NCBI RefSeq assembly: GCF_002929805.1 | Contig: NZ_PJJM01000072.1 | Location: 1-42,255 of the forward strand | Direction: 5' to 3' | Length of the DNA stretch: 42,255 nucleotides | Origin: Cryobacterium sp. Y50 | GTDB lineage: Bacteria > Actinomycetota > Actinomycetes > Actinomycetales > Microbacteriaceae | Shown here: in pieces, positions 34,047 to 41,788 of the stretch | Position numbering within the stretch: the stretch's first letter is position 1 | How the letters are laid out: each line of letters starts with the position of its first letter | The notes under the pieces: generated by a model | The model's input: only the letters and a program-made list of their open reading frames with translations | Database searches by the model: none | What the model was told of the DNA's origin: nothing | Made by a program: the position numbers and the translations under genes

Positions 34047-35096
34047 ATGACTGGAATCAACGCACCCCGCCTCGTCGACCTCGGAACGCGGATTCTCGTG
34101 GCGCTCGGCGTTCCGGAAGCAGACGCCCGCCTGGTCAGCGACAGCCTGGTGACCGCGGATATGTGGGGTCATGCCTCGCACGGCATGTTGCGGCTACCCT
34201 GGTACGCCGCGCGGCTCCGCTCCGGAGCGATGAATTCCGTCACCGCGCCGCAGACGGTCCTAGACAACGGGGCCCTTGCCGTTCTCGACGGGCGGGACGG
34301 GATCGGGCAGATCATCACGAATCTCGCCTGCGAAGAAGCGGTGCGCCGGGCGGGGGTGCACGGTGTGGGCGTCGTCGCCGTGCGAAACAGCAATCATTTC
34401 GGCACCGCTGCGTATTGGACCAAGCGGATGACCCGGGCCGGCTGTGTCGGCATTCTGACCACCAACAGCTCTCCGGCCATGGCCCCGTGGGGCGGCATGA
34501 AAAAAACCGTCGGCGCGAACCCGTGGTCCATTGCGACCCCGGGCGGAAGCCACACTCCGGTCGTCCTCGACATCTCCAACACCAGCGTCGCCCGCGGGAA
34601 GATCTACTCCGCCCTGCAGAAGAAGCAGGGGATCCCACTAGGGTGGGCCATCGACCAGGACGGACAACCAACCACCGATCCACAATCGGCGCTGGACGGG
34701 ATCATGCTCCCGGTTGGCGAGCACAAAGGCTACGGCATCTCGTTCATGATGGACATCCTCTCCGGTGTGCTCACGGGAAGCTCCTATGCCACCGGGGTCA
34801 CCGGCCCATACATAGCAGACCAGAAAAGCGGCTGTGGCCACCTCGTCATCGCGCTCAAGATTGACACCATGGTCGGCGATGCAGTGTTCGGGGCAGGCAT
34901 CGACGACCTGATCGAATCCACCAAGGCGGTGCCGCTGGCACACGGCGTCTCCGAGATCTACTACCCGGGTGAGATCGAAGCACGGGCGGAAGAAGCTGCG
35001 CAGACCTCGGGAGTTGCACTGCCCGAGAAGACTCTCGCAGACCTGCGTGACCTGGCTGCCTCCGCGGGCGTCGAATTCAGACTCGACGAAGAATGA
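34047..35096 (+). CDS. Ldh_2-family (malate/L-lactate/sulfolactate type) dehydrogenase
   Basis: A 349-residue NAD(P)-dependent oxidoreductase unrelated to classical Rossmann lactate dehydrogenases. Motifs: MWGHASHGMLRLPWY (39-53), VRNSNHFGTAAYW with catalytic His117, KTVGANPWSIATP (153-165) and GEHKGYGISFMMDILSGVLT. AAGGA lies seven bases before ATG 34047. Members oxidise L-2-hydroxy acids such as malate or sulfolactate. With the D-specific dehydrogenase at 26878 the island can handle both stereoisomers of a 2-hydroxy acid. It is divergent from prpF and carries a LysR-type box upstream. It is followed by two ruined genes that were probably once its operon partners. Confidence 0.9.
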   Translation: MTGINAPRLVDLGTRILVALGVPEADARLVSDSLVTADMWGHASHGMLRLPWYAARLRSGAMNSVTAPQTVLDNGALAVLDGRDGIGQIITNLACEEAVRRAGVHGVGVVAVRNSNHFGTAAYWTKRMTRAGCVGILTTNSSPAMAPWGGMKKTVGANPWSIATPGGSHTPVVLDISNTSVARGKIYSALQKKQGIPLGWAIDQDGQPTTDPQSALDGIMLPVGEHKGYGISFMMDILSGVLTGSSYATGVTGPYIADQKSGCGHLVIALKIDTMVGDAVFGAGIDDLIESTKAVPLAHGVSEIYYPGEIEARAEEAAQTSGVALPEKTLADLRDLAASAGVEFRLDEE

Positions 35097-35114
35097 CGCC
35101 CGCGTGATGGACCG

Positions 35115-35915
35115 ATGATTTGCCTGCCCCGGACTCTGGTACTCGTCGTCAGCCACGCGGTGCTGGTTCAGATCATCACCTTCGCCCTGCAGCCGACACT
35201 GCCGTACGCGGTGCTGGATTCCGGTGCTTCGCCGGCGATTTTGGGAATCATCTCGGCAGTTTTTGCCTTCCCGGGGCTGCTCCTGGCCTTGCCGACCGGC
35301 CACGCACTCGACCGGTTTGGGGAACGACTCCTGCTTGTCCTCGGACTGCCCTCCCGCATCGGTACGGCCCTCCTCGCCGTCATCGCTGGCTCGTCCATTG
35401 TCCTGCTCATCCTGGCCACTGCACTGCTCGGCATGGGCCACCTCGCTCATCGGACAACAGTCTATGGTCGCCAACACCACACCACGAGGACGGTTCGATT
35501 CGGTCTTCGGGATGGATGCCTTCGGGGTCTCGCGCGGCCAGACACTCGGTCCGCTTCTGCTGATCCTTCCCGGTGGCTCTGCGCCCCCCTCCGCTCCAGC
35601 TGATCTTTCTGGTGTGCGGTGGGATTAGTGTCGTCATGCTCCTGCCGTCGGCGTTCATAAGAAGTTCCGTGCGGGAACGCCTCGAAAGTGCGCCAGGGAT
35701 GCTGCGAATCGCGGCTGTGCTCATCCGCACCCCCGGCCTGCCGCAATCGCTGATTGCGACAAGCATTGTGATGTCTTCGCTGGGACATCTTCCTCACCTA
35801 CATGCCCACTCTCGGTCATAAGCGCGCGGGCTCTCGGCTGGTCAGTACGATGCTGCTGGTCGCACGGTCAATGTTCTCCATGCTCTCGCGGTTGTTCCCG
35901 GGCCGCATGGTCCGC
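35115..35915 (+). pseudogene. MFS transporter, multiply frameshifted
   Basis: The first frame (ATG 35115) gives four helices: LVVSHAVLVQIITFALQPTL, LGIISAVFAFPGLLLALPTG, HALDRFGERLLLVLGLP (MFS motif A) and a further helix, then degenerates near 35440. Frame 1 continues NTTPRGRFDSVFGMDAFGVS and QTLGPLLLILPGG. Frame 2 carries LQLIFLVCGGISVVMLLPSA and LPQSLIATSIVMSSLGH. Frame 3 carries MPTLGHKRAGSRLVSTMLLV. At least three indels are needed and the second half is incomplete. It begins 18 bases after the Ldh_2 gene and was probably part of its transcript. Confidence 0.75.
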
Positions 35916-35917
35916 GC

Positions 35918-36430
35918 CTTCGGGTGCCGGAGGCATCGCGCTGCCCATGATCGAGACCGCAGAGGATGCCAGGAAGATCTTCCGTCTCTTGCGCTATTCG
36001 CCGGTGGGCGACCGGACGCTCTGCTCCACCGCACGGGCCTCGGGCCACGGCACCCAGAGGCACGAGTTCGGAAAATTCCTAGAGTGGTCCAACGACAGCA
36101 TCGCCACCGTATGCCTGATGGAGACACCGCAGGGCCTGGAGAACGTCGAGGTGATCATCGCTGAAGGAATCGACGTACTCATGCTCGGCCACGGAGCCAG
36201 AACCCGCGCCACGGCTCCGGTATCCGCGACACGTCGCACGAAGTCGCACCCCGCAGCAAGGACCGAAGGGTGGTTCGGGGCATAACCAAGGCCAATCTTA
36301 ACCGACACACGGCCACTGATGCCCGCGAGTGGATCGACCTCGGCGCGCGCTTCATCATGTACTCGCAGCCGGAGTGCTGTCGGACACCTACCGAGCTGCT
36401 CGGGACGCCATCATGGGCGCCGACGCTTAA
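35918..36430 (+). pseudogene. HpcH/HpaI (CitE-like) aldolase, truncated and frameshifted
   Basis: The reading GGIALPMIETAEDARKIFRL, RYSPVGDRTLCSTAR, FLEWSNDSIATVCLMETPQG and LENVEVIIAEGIDVLMLGHG matches the C-terminal two thirds of HpcH/HpaI aldolases, including the METPQG-LENVE block that carries metal-binding acid residues. The frame breaks near 36285 and continues ANLNRHTATDAREWIDLGAR and FIMYSQ in another. The N-terminal third is missing. A functional ancestor could have cleaved a hydroxy-oxo-diacid, a fitting last step for this island. Direct reading with recalled family motifs. Confidence 0.7.
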
Positions 36431-36457
36431 TCATCACGAGAGCATTCGGAATAGAGG

Positions 36458-36472
36458 TTAAGCTACTCTTAA
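36458..36472. promoter_or_regulatory. LysR-type operator in front of lysR
   Basis: TTAAG-CTACT-CTTAA, a perfect interrupted palindrome ending four bases before GTG 36477. The same arms and spacing occur at 33972-33986. Its position at the translation start suggests autoregulation, with a very short or absent leader. Confidence 0.65.
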
Positions 36473-36476
36473 ACCC

Positions 36477-37403
36477 GTGATCGCAACCGCCAGTGTCGAA
36501 CGTATCCTTCTGTTTGCCAACGTTGCCCGGCACGGCACGATGACGCGGGCAGCTCAGGCGGTCGGGTATTCAGTCTCCGCGATCTCCCAGCAGATTCGCA
36601 AGCTTGAATTGGAAGCCGGGCAGCCTCTCCTCCAGAGGCACAGTCGTGGAATCGTGCTGACTGATGCCGGGCAGGCGGTCTTGGCGCATGCGGAGCAGAT
36701 CCACAGCCAGCTCAAATCCCTGCAATACTCGCTGGACGACATTGCGGGGATCCGTGCGGGCTCGCTGCGCATGGGCACCTTTCCCACGGCGGGGTCTTCC
36801 CTGCTTCCGCTGGCCATCAGCCGGTTCCGAAGCGAGCACGCCGGGATTGATCTCACCGTTCGCAGCTTCCGTCTCGCCGCGCTTCTCAGCATGCTCAACA
36901 GCCGCGAGATCTCGATGAGCCTGCTGTGGGACTATGAATGGTCGCGCCTGGACCTGCCCGACATGGAGGTGCGACTTCTTCTCGACGACCCGACCGACCT
37001 TGTCGTCTCCGCGACACACCCGCTTGCCGCACGGGACACGGTCACCATCTCAGAGCTGCTAGACGAATCCTGGGTCGTACGTGCCGAGAACCATCCGATG
37101 ATTGACGTCATCGTGCGCGCGGCCAATGACGTCGGTTTTCAACCCAAAGTTGCGTACGAGGCCAATGACTACCAGGAGGTCCAGGCCATGGTGGCCGTGG
37201 GAGTCGGCGTTTCCCTCGTTCCTCGCCTCGCCCTCACGGTTCTCCGGAACGACGTGCAGGTCATTCCGCTCTCGGGTGTGGTGCCCAGACGGCGGATCCT
37301 GCTGGCGCGGGTCAAGGACAGCCACCCGACCGGCGCGGAAATCGCCATGACAGCGATGCTCGTCGAAGCGGCCGACGACCTCACTCTCGCGTCACATGGA
37401 TGA
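36477..37403 (+). CDS. LysR-family transcriptional regulator
   Basis: A 308-residue regulator from GTG 36477, a start fixed by the helix-turn-helix beginning soon after: LLFANVARHGTMTRAAQAVG, YSVSAISQQIRKLELEAGQP and LLQRHSRGIVLTDAGQAVL. The effector-binding domain (about residues 95-300) contains the usual LRMGTFPTAGSSLLPLAI and the late VAVGVGVSLVPRLAL block. No ribosome site is visible; the palindrome occupies that place, so leaderless translation is possible. It lies downstream of the Ldh_2, MFS and aldolase genes and probably governs them through TTAAG-N5-CTTAA boxes. Its effector is presumably a substrate of this branch. Confidence 0.9.
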   Translation: MIATASVERILLFANVARHGTMTRAAQAVGYSVSAISQQIRKLELEAGQPLLQRHSRGIVLTDAGQAVLAHAEQIHSQLKSLQYSLDDIAGIRAGSLRMGTFPTAGSSLLPLAISRFRSEHAGIDLTVRSFRLAALLSMLNSREISMSLLWDYEWSRLDLPDMEVRLLLDDPTDLVVSATHPLAARDTVTISELLDESWVVRAENHPMIDVIVRAANDVGFQPKVAYEANDYQEVQAMVAVGVGVSLVPRLALTVLRNDVQVIPLSGVVPRRRILLARVKDSHPTGAEIAMTAMLVEAADDLTLASHG

Positions 37404-37584
37404 GCACCTTGCCTACGGCGGCGGACTCGAAGGCAGCGTGGGCGTCAGCGGTGCAGGCGTCAGCGGTGCAGGCGTCAGCGGTGCAGGCGTCAGCGGTGCA
37501 GGCGTCAGCGGTGCAGGCGTCAGCGGTGGACAAGGTCGAAACGATGCAACGGCAGGCCTTGGTAACGCGGAAATTCGGTGACAC
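37381..37584 (-). pseudogene. C-terminal scrap of a quinone-oxidoreductase-like protein, repeat-expanded
   Basis: The minus-strand frame ends DAHAAFESAAVGKVLIHVTR, which resembles the last residues of medium-chain NADPH:quinone oxidoreductases (AH-x2-FES-x-VGKVLI). Just before it the sequence CTADA is repeated five times by a 15-base tandem repeat. Upstream (VTKACRCIVSTLSTADA) is only faintly like that family. No catalytic domain remains. Its stop lies inside the 3' end of lysR, with which it is convergent. Family assignment is tentative. Confidence 0.45.
37441..37530. repeat. 15-base tandem repeat, six units
   Basis: The unit GGCGTCAGCGGTGCA occurs five times perfectly (37441-37515) and a sixth time with a changed end (GGCGTCAGCGGTGGA). 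Being a multiple of three it preserves frames on both strands: CTADA on the minus strand, GVSGA on the plus strand. Perfect identity suggests recent slippage expansion. There are no spacers, so it is not a CRISPR. Confidence 0.95.
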
Positions 37585-37610
37585 TGCAAAGGTGACTCAC
37601 TCTGAAAACG

Positions 37611-38483
37611 TCATCGTGAGAGCCCGCCACGGTCACGTTGTTGCACGCCACTCTTACTACTACTGCGGCGTGGCTTGGCAGCCTTGCCCGACTGAGACAT
37701 AACTGCTTCGCGCGGGTGCTTAGCGTTTTCACCGTCTGCGAGGATTCGCGCGTTGATGGTCTTCTGGTCTGCTTTGCCTTCAAGGCTCGCGGCGAATCGT
37801 TCGCGTCGCTCTGAACTGTCATATTCCAATTCCCCCGAACCTCGCTCGACGCGCGCCTGGTCGGTGACGTCGGCGACCTGCTTGCTGTCCTCGTCACGGT
37901 TGTTGAGATCGGTACTGTCGACTCCGTCGAGGTCGCTGGCATTCCAGTCGTGGTCGGCCGCTTCCTGAGCCTCCCGTTCGTGACGGTCGGCGTTGGCGAA
38001 GAGGAGCTGGCTCGCGGTGAGGTCGTCGCCCGCTCGCTGCCGCTCGGTAACGGCATCGGCACGGTCGCGCTCAGCGTCCCGCAGTGCCGCAGCAACAGCT
38101 GCGGGATCTGCTCCGGGGGAGTCGATGTCGATGCCGTAGCGTTCCTGCACCTCGTGCTTGACGGTATCGCCAGCGCCACGAGCAACATCATCGACGTCCC
38201 GCCAAGCGGTGGCAGTCTCATGCACGCCGGCGATGTCCTCAGGGCTGGCCTGGTTCCACCATTCAGGTTGCGCGACCGGGGCGAGGCTGGCCCGGGCGGC
38301 TCCACGCTCAGCCTCAAAGCGTGCTTCCAGCTCGCGCGCCTCCTGACTTGCACTCGCTTCGCGCTGTCGTGCCAGCTGCTCGCGCAGACGGGCGATGCGT
38401 TCTCCGAACTGTGACGCAATGGTCAGTGCGATGCGCAGCGAATCGTCGAACGTCTCTCCAACACCGTCAGTTTCTTCGGCCAT
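37611..38483 (-). CDS. coiled-coil mobilization accessory protein, unknown
   Basis: A 290-residue hydrophilic protein following the relaxase gene by 14 bases, with AAGGA six bases before its ATG. An acidic N-terminus leads into a predicted coiled coil (GERIARLREQLARQREASAS, QEARELEARFEAERGAARAS), then a Trp-containing segment (PEWWNQASPEDIAGVHETAT), a second charged helical region (AALRDAERDRADAVTERQRA), and a basic Ser/Lys-rich tail (SGKAAKPRRSSSKSG). Such proteins often accompany actinobacterial MobA-type relaxases; role unproven. No enzyme motif was seen. Confidence 0.75.
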   Translation of the reverse strand: MAEETDGVGETFDDSLRIALTIASQFGERIARLREQLARQREASASQEARELEARFEAERGAARASLAPVAQPEWWNQASPEDIAGVHETATAWRDVDDVARGAGDTVKHEVQERYGIDIDSPGADPAAVAAALRDAERDRADAVTERQRAGDDLTASQLLFANADRHEREAQEAADHDWNASDLDGVDSTDLNNRDEDSKQVADVTDQARVERGSGELEYDSSERRERFAASLEGKADQKTINARILADGENAKHPREAVMSQSGKAAKPRRSSSKSGVQQRDRGGLSR

Positions 38484-38497
38484 GATCTTCCTTTCGT

Positions 38498-40141
38498 CTA
38501 GTCTCTGCCCAACCCATCACGCTCGCGCGGAGTGGCGGGGGTCTTGCGTTTGGTGGGTTGCAGCTTGGTTGGCACCGGCGAACCGGTTCCCGGCGCCGCG
38601 AGCCCGTCGGTCGCCTGTCGCATAACGACCGGAACGTCAGCGGGTCGTGTGCGTGAGTCCGGCTGTGCGGACTTGCTCGGCACAGCCGGCAGGCGATCGG
38701 TGACCGCGGCGAACTGGTTACGCAACATCATCGTGACTTGCTCGGCCCGGCGGGCATCACCGACCGAGCTGTGCATGTCAAGAATCGCCACCGAGACACG
38801 GCCCAGCTGCCGGAGCATGATTGCCTCGGCCATCGTGCCCTGATCACCGCTGGCTGCCTGCATGAGAATCATGGCAGCGTTCGACGCCGACCCCAGCTGA
38901 GCGGGTTTTGGCCGCGACTGGTACGCCCGAAGATGCGCCGACCGGGCCAACTCCCGGGACGTCTGCGCGAGGGGTCCTGGTGTCGTCTCAACGCGCTGCG
39001 ACCACGCGGCGAATGCGCCAGCGGTCTCGCGGGCAACGTGCGCCCACGTAGCCCGATCCGTCACGGGAACATCGCGGAGCTGCTTCCGCAGCTGCCCAAT
39101 TTCGTCGCTGTATTGCTTCCACATCTCCGGGGACGGCGTCGACTCTTCCCGGCCCGGTGCGACAGGTCGGTACTCCCACGGGTTCTTCGCCGTGGCCCGC
39201 CATTCATCCACAGCTCCTTGTGCCGCCTGGGGGCTGTCTGGCCAGCCTTCCCGGAGCCTGGGCAACGTGAGGTCACGAGCCAGCCGGCCACCTCCATACC
39301 AAATCGGTTTCTCGCCAGCAGGGGGCCGCACCGCTACGGAGTAGCCGGCTACAACGTCATCACGCCCGGCGGCGTAGCGAGGCCGGATGAGCACACCGCC
39401 ACGGCGCAGCCGGCGAACAAATTCACCCTCGTCAACGGAGGCGGTCGCCGCCGCCCGGACAGAACGCTCCATCTTGTGAGCGTCAACTTCAACGGAGCTC
39501 GAACGCGCGGCACGCTCGCGCTCGGCCGGCTTCACGCCGCGCTCTCCGAGCCCCAGGCCGCGGCTCTCCAACTCCTCGAGTCCGTAGTCGCGTTCAAGGT
39601 CACGACACACCTCCTGGGCGCGCGTGAAGTCATTGTGCGTCGTTGCTTTGGTACCGTCCTCACGCACCAAAGACACAGCCAGGTGAATGTGATCGTTGCC
39701 GTTCGTGGACAGTCCGTGGCGGACGGCAACCCATCGGCACGCGGCTTTTCCACTGCTCTCGGTAAACCCCATCCGATCGGCGAAGTCCTCTGCGATCGTT
39801 CCCCACTTCTCATCCGAGAGCTGTCCCTCTTCGGCGCGCAACGACAGCGAGCAATGCCACACATCCCCGGCGACACGTTTACTTGTCACCGCGCCCGTAA
39901 CAGGGTCGGAATCCTTCACCATTCGCAAGACTTCAACGTCGAACGCACGACGTGGAGCGTCCAGGCTCCGCGCAATCGCCAAAGCACTGTTGGTGTCCAA
40001 CACGCTGTAACCATGCTGCGCCATGATCGCGGAATCACCCGCAACGAGGTGCTGTTCCTCATGCTCGTTGTGCCGACCGCCCCCAGCCAGGTACACCATC
40101 AGGCCGCCCATCTGGCCGCCCCGGCGAATGTTCGGCATCAT
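38498..40141 (-). CDS. MobA-type relaxase/mobilization nuclease
   Basis: A 547-residue relaxase that would nick oriT and lead the strand into the recipient. N-terminal MMPNIRRGGQMGGLMVYLAG resembles other actinobacterial relaxases of this kind; His97 in VWHCSLSL and the metal-binding HIH at 151-153 in NGNDHIHLAVSLVREDG are the hallmark residues. A candidate catalytic Tyr lies at residue 17 or 45. The C-terminal half is helical and ends in a basic tail. ATG 40141 overlaps the mobC stop (ATGA). It is far from the type IV secretion genes, with the catabolic island in between, but is probably their substrate protein. Confidence 0.88.
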   Translation of the reverse strand: MMPNIRRGGQMGGLMVYLAGGGRHNEHEEQHLVAGDSAIMAQHGYSVLDTNSALAIARSLDAPRRAFDVEVLRMVKDSDPVTGAVTSKRVAGDVWHCSLSLRAEEGQLSDEKWGTIAEDFADRMGFTESSGKAACRWVAVRHGLSTNGNDHIHLAVSLVREDGTKATTHNDFTRAQEVCRDLERDYGLEELESRGLGLGERGVKPAERERAARSSSVEVDAHKMERSVRAAATASVDEGEFVRRLRRGGVLIRPRYAAGRDDVVAGYSVAVRPPAGEKPIWYGGGRLARDLTLPRLREGWPDSPQAAQGAVDEWRATAKNPWEYRPVAPGREESTPSPEMWKQYSDEIGQLRKQLRDVPVTDRATWAHVARETAGAFAAWSQRVETTPGPLAQTSRELARSAHLRAYQSRPKPAQLGSASNAAMILMQAASGDQGTMAEAIMLRQLGRVSVAILDMHSSVGDARRAEQVTMMLRNQFAAVTDRLPAVPSKSAQPDSRTRPADVPVVMRQATDGLAAPGTGSPVPTKLQPTKRKTPATPRERDGLGRD

Positions 40142-40530
40142 GACTCGGCCAGCCTGTCAATAACGTCCTCAACCTTGACGGCGAGCGTACGGTACTCAGC
40201 TGCAACGGCGGCAGCCGTGTCCGGGAATTGGCCCTCCGTATTGGCGAACTTCGCCAACTGATTGACGTTGTTCGAGACGTTCGCCATCAGGCGCGTCACG
40301 ATGAACAACTCCGCAATCACACCCTTACGATCCGTCGTCGTCTCAATATTCGCGTTCATCGCCGACTCAAACAACAACCGCGGCACCGTCACATCAGCAA
40401 CCACCGCACGAGCACGCAACTGAGCATCCTCCTCAGCCGTCACATACACCCGGTAACTCTTCTCTCGCCCACCATCAACATTCGCCCGGCGCTGACGACC
40501 AAACAAACGACGCTCATTCTTCTCCGTCAA
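40138..40530 (-). CDS. mobC: MobC-like plasmid mobilization protein
   Basis: TTG 40530 is favoured because AGGAGG lies eight bases upstream; the frame is open further up but without a ribosome site. The 130-residue product has a basic start (EKNERRLFGRQRRANVDGG), a ribbon-helix-helix-like stretch (REKSYRVYVTAEEDAQLRAR) and the MobC-type segment VTRLMANVSNNVNQLAKFAN. MobC proteins bind oriT and help the relaxase open the strands. It is coupled to the relaxase gene. A degenerate copy of its C-terminus survives at 24294-24372 inside the catabolic island. Confidence 0.85.
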   Translation of the reverse strand: MTEKNERRLFGRQRRANVDGGREKSYRVYVTAEEDAQLRARAVVADVTVPRLLFESAMNANIETTTDRKGVIAELFIVTRLMANVSNNVNQLAKFANTEGQFPDTAAAVAAEYRTLAVKVEDVIDRLAES

Positions 40531-40544
40531 CGTGTTCACCTCCT

Positions 40545-40763
40545 CCGGCCCAGCGCAGCGACCCCGAAAACCGGGGACATATCTCAAGTATGCCAATTCC
40601 GGCGCGCGGCGTCCAGAATTCAAAGCCATTTACCACCGGTAAATGTATAGCTTGCTCCAAATCGACACCGCCGGTATGGAGCGTTTCCGCTCTTGATGCT
40701 TCAGTAGAATGAGGCTGAGGCGCACTCGGCCGAGGCGTGTGCCAGACCTGTAATCTGGGGAAC
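40545..40763. other. probable origin of transfer (oriT)
   Basis: A non-coding, AT-richer patch between divergent mobC and the small gene at 40764. It contains CATTTACC-ACC-GGTAAATG (40627-40645), a perfect eight-base palindrome, and near 40561 the hairpin CCCCG-AAAAC-CGGGG. oriT sites typically lie directly upstream of mobC/mobA and contain such repeats next to the nick site. The nick itself could not be assigned. Confidence 0.55.
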
Positions 40764-41072
40764 ATGAGCGATGCGAATGTGAAACCAGAAGATGCAGCCG
40801 CCCGAGCGCGGGCAATCATCGAAGCGAACGTGGACGCCCGCGTAGAAGCGGTACGAGTACTCGCCGATGCCGGCAACGAGTACGACAGTGCAGACCAGCA
40901 ACTGAAGTTGGCGACCCTCGCTCACGAACACGCGTGGACTGCAGCCCTGGCCTCCGGATGGAGCGAGAAGGACCTCCGCGCTACCGGCGTCAAAGCACCC
41001 GGTCAGTCCACCCCGAAAGCACGCAAACGACGCACCACTGCCCCGGTCACGACCCCAAACGCCGAGGTGTAG
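40764..41072 (+). CDS. small mobilization-associated protein, unknown
   Basis: A 102-residue soluble protein (MSDANVKPEDAAARARAIIE...). It is mostly helical with a Lys/Arg-rich, Pro-containing tail (KAPGQSTPKARKRRTTAP) suited to nucleic-acid binding. The segment LATLAHEHAWTAALASGWSE followed by KDLRATGV looks like a helix-turn-helix. GGGG lies a few bases before ATG 40764. It is divergent from mobC across the probable oriT and ended by a strong terminator. Role in mobilization is an inference from position. Confidence 0.65.
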   Translation: MSDANVKPEDAAARARAIIEANVDARVEAVRVLADAGNEYDSADQQLKLATLAHEHAWTAALASGWSEKDLRATGVKAPGQSTPKARKRRTTAPVTTPNAEV

Positions 41073-41095
41073 CCTCCGGCTTTATACCTGTAACA

Positions 41096-41132
41096 AACAA
41101 GCCCCGTCGAGCACAGCTCGACGGGGCTTGTT
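41096..41132 (+). terminator. strong hairpin terminator
   Basis: Two perfectly complementary 17-base arms (AACAAGCCCCGTCGAGC and its complement) around the loop ACA, beginning 24 bases after the stop at 41072. A5-type and T-rich ends (AACAA...TTGTT) allow action in both directions. Confidence 0.85.
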
Positions 41133-41319
41133 CGTGCAACTTCCGTTGCCTTTTCGGCTGTTTATCGTACGCATCATTCCTCTCTTGGCAAGGGCTTTCG
41201 CGGCATATCCTCACTCGCTGCGCTCCCATGCGGTATTCCACGGTCCCTGGCCAATTCACCCCTGACGCTGTAAAACGGCGTGCGCCAAAAGGCAATGGGG
41301 TTATAGAAAGGACCACACC
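41133..41319 (+). other. non-coding stretch before the redoxin gene
   Basis: No gene is seen. It includes TTTATCGTACGC and a CACTCGCTGCGCTC patch that recalls plasmid origin regions, but no iterons or Rep gene support an oriV. A GAAAGGA ribosome site lies before ATG 41320. Confidence 0.35.
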
Positions 41320-41580
41320 ATGATCGAACCGCTCACCGTCTACACGCTGCCGAACTGTATGCAATGCACAATGACCGTACGAGCACTCGACGCCGCCAAC
41401 CTGCCCTACACCGTGATTGACCTCACAACCGATACGCGAGCCACCGACCTGATGCACCAGTTCGGCTACACCTCAGCACCCGTCGTCATCGCCCGCGTGG
41501 TGTCCTGGTCAGGCTTCCGACCCGACCGGATCGCCAAGATAACGGCCCTGCGCAACCACCCCACCCTCACCAGCGAGTAA
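41320..41580 (+). CDS. NrdH/glutaredoxin-like protein
   Basis: An 86-residue thioredoxin-fold protein: LTVYTLPNCMQCTMTVRALD carries the redox pair Cys-Met-Gln-Cys (residues 13-16), and TSAPVVIA is the cis-proline strand. NrdH redoxins normally supply electrons to class Ib ribonucleotide reductase, but copies on actinobacterial plasmids and phages are frequent with unclear partners. The loop WSGFRPDRI matches NrdH rather than true glutaredoxins. AAAGGA lies nine bases upstream of the ATG. It heads a short run of small plasmid genes. Confidence 0.85.
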   Translation: MIEPLTVYTLPNCMQCTMTVRALDAANLPYTVIDLTTDTRATDLMHQFGYTSAPVVIARVVSWSGFRPDRIAKITALRNHPTLTSE

Positions 41581-41590
41581 GCGCCCCGCG

Positions 41591-41788
41591 ATGGAATTCA
41601 GCACCCTACAGACGACCCTGCCCATCAGCGACCTGCAGCACGCGGCGCGCGCACGAAAGATTGCCGAACGCCTCGACGACCTGCGCGCCGACGGCCGCCG
41701 CGGCTACACCCTCGCAAGCACACTCACCGTCACCGGAACCAACTACGCGACCATCATCGTCACGCTCACAAAGGACCAAACCAAATGA
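41591..41788 (+). CDS. small conserved-looking plasmid protein
   Basis: A 65-residue protein of unknown function, 10 bases after the redoxin gene. The N-terminal half is helical (DLQHAARARKIAERLDDLRA), the C-terminal half two beta-strands (YTLASTLTVTGTNYATIIVT). Its stop overlaps the next ATG by four bases, so it is coupled to the excisionase-like gene. Confidence 0.55.
   Translation: MEFSTLQTTLPISDLQHAARARKIAERLDDLRADGRRGYTLASTLTVTGTNYATIIVTLTKDQTK

Noticed and set aside
37441..37530. CRISPR-like repeat array
   Set aside because: Units are only 15 bases and contiguous with no spacers; no cas genes.
38738..40261. Long plus-strand open frame of about 507 codons
   Set aside because: It is antisense to the relaxase and mobC genes, whose motifs and overlaps are clear; its Arg/His/Ser-rich product has no family features.
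41133..41319. Replication origin (oriV)
   Set aside because: A short origin-like patch only; no iterons, no Rep gene in the window.
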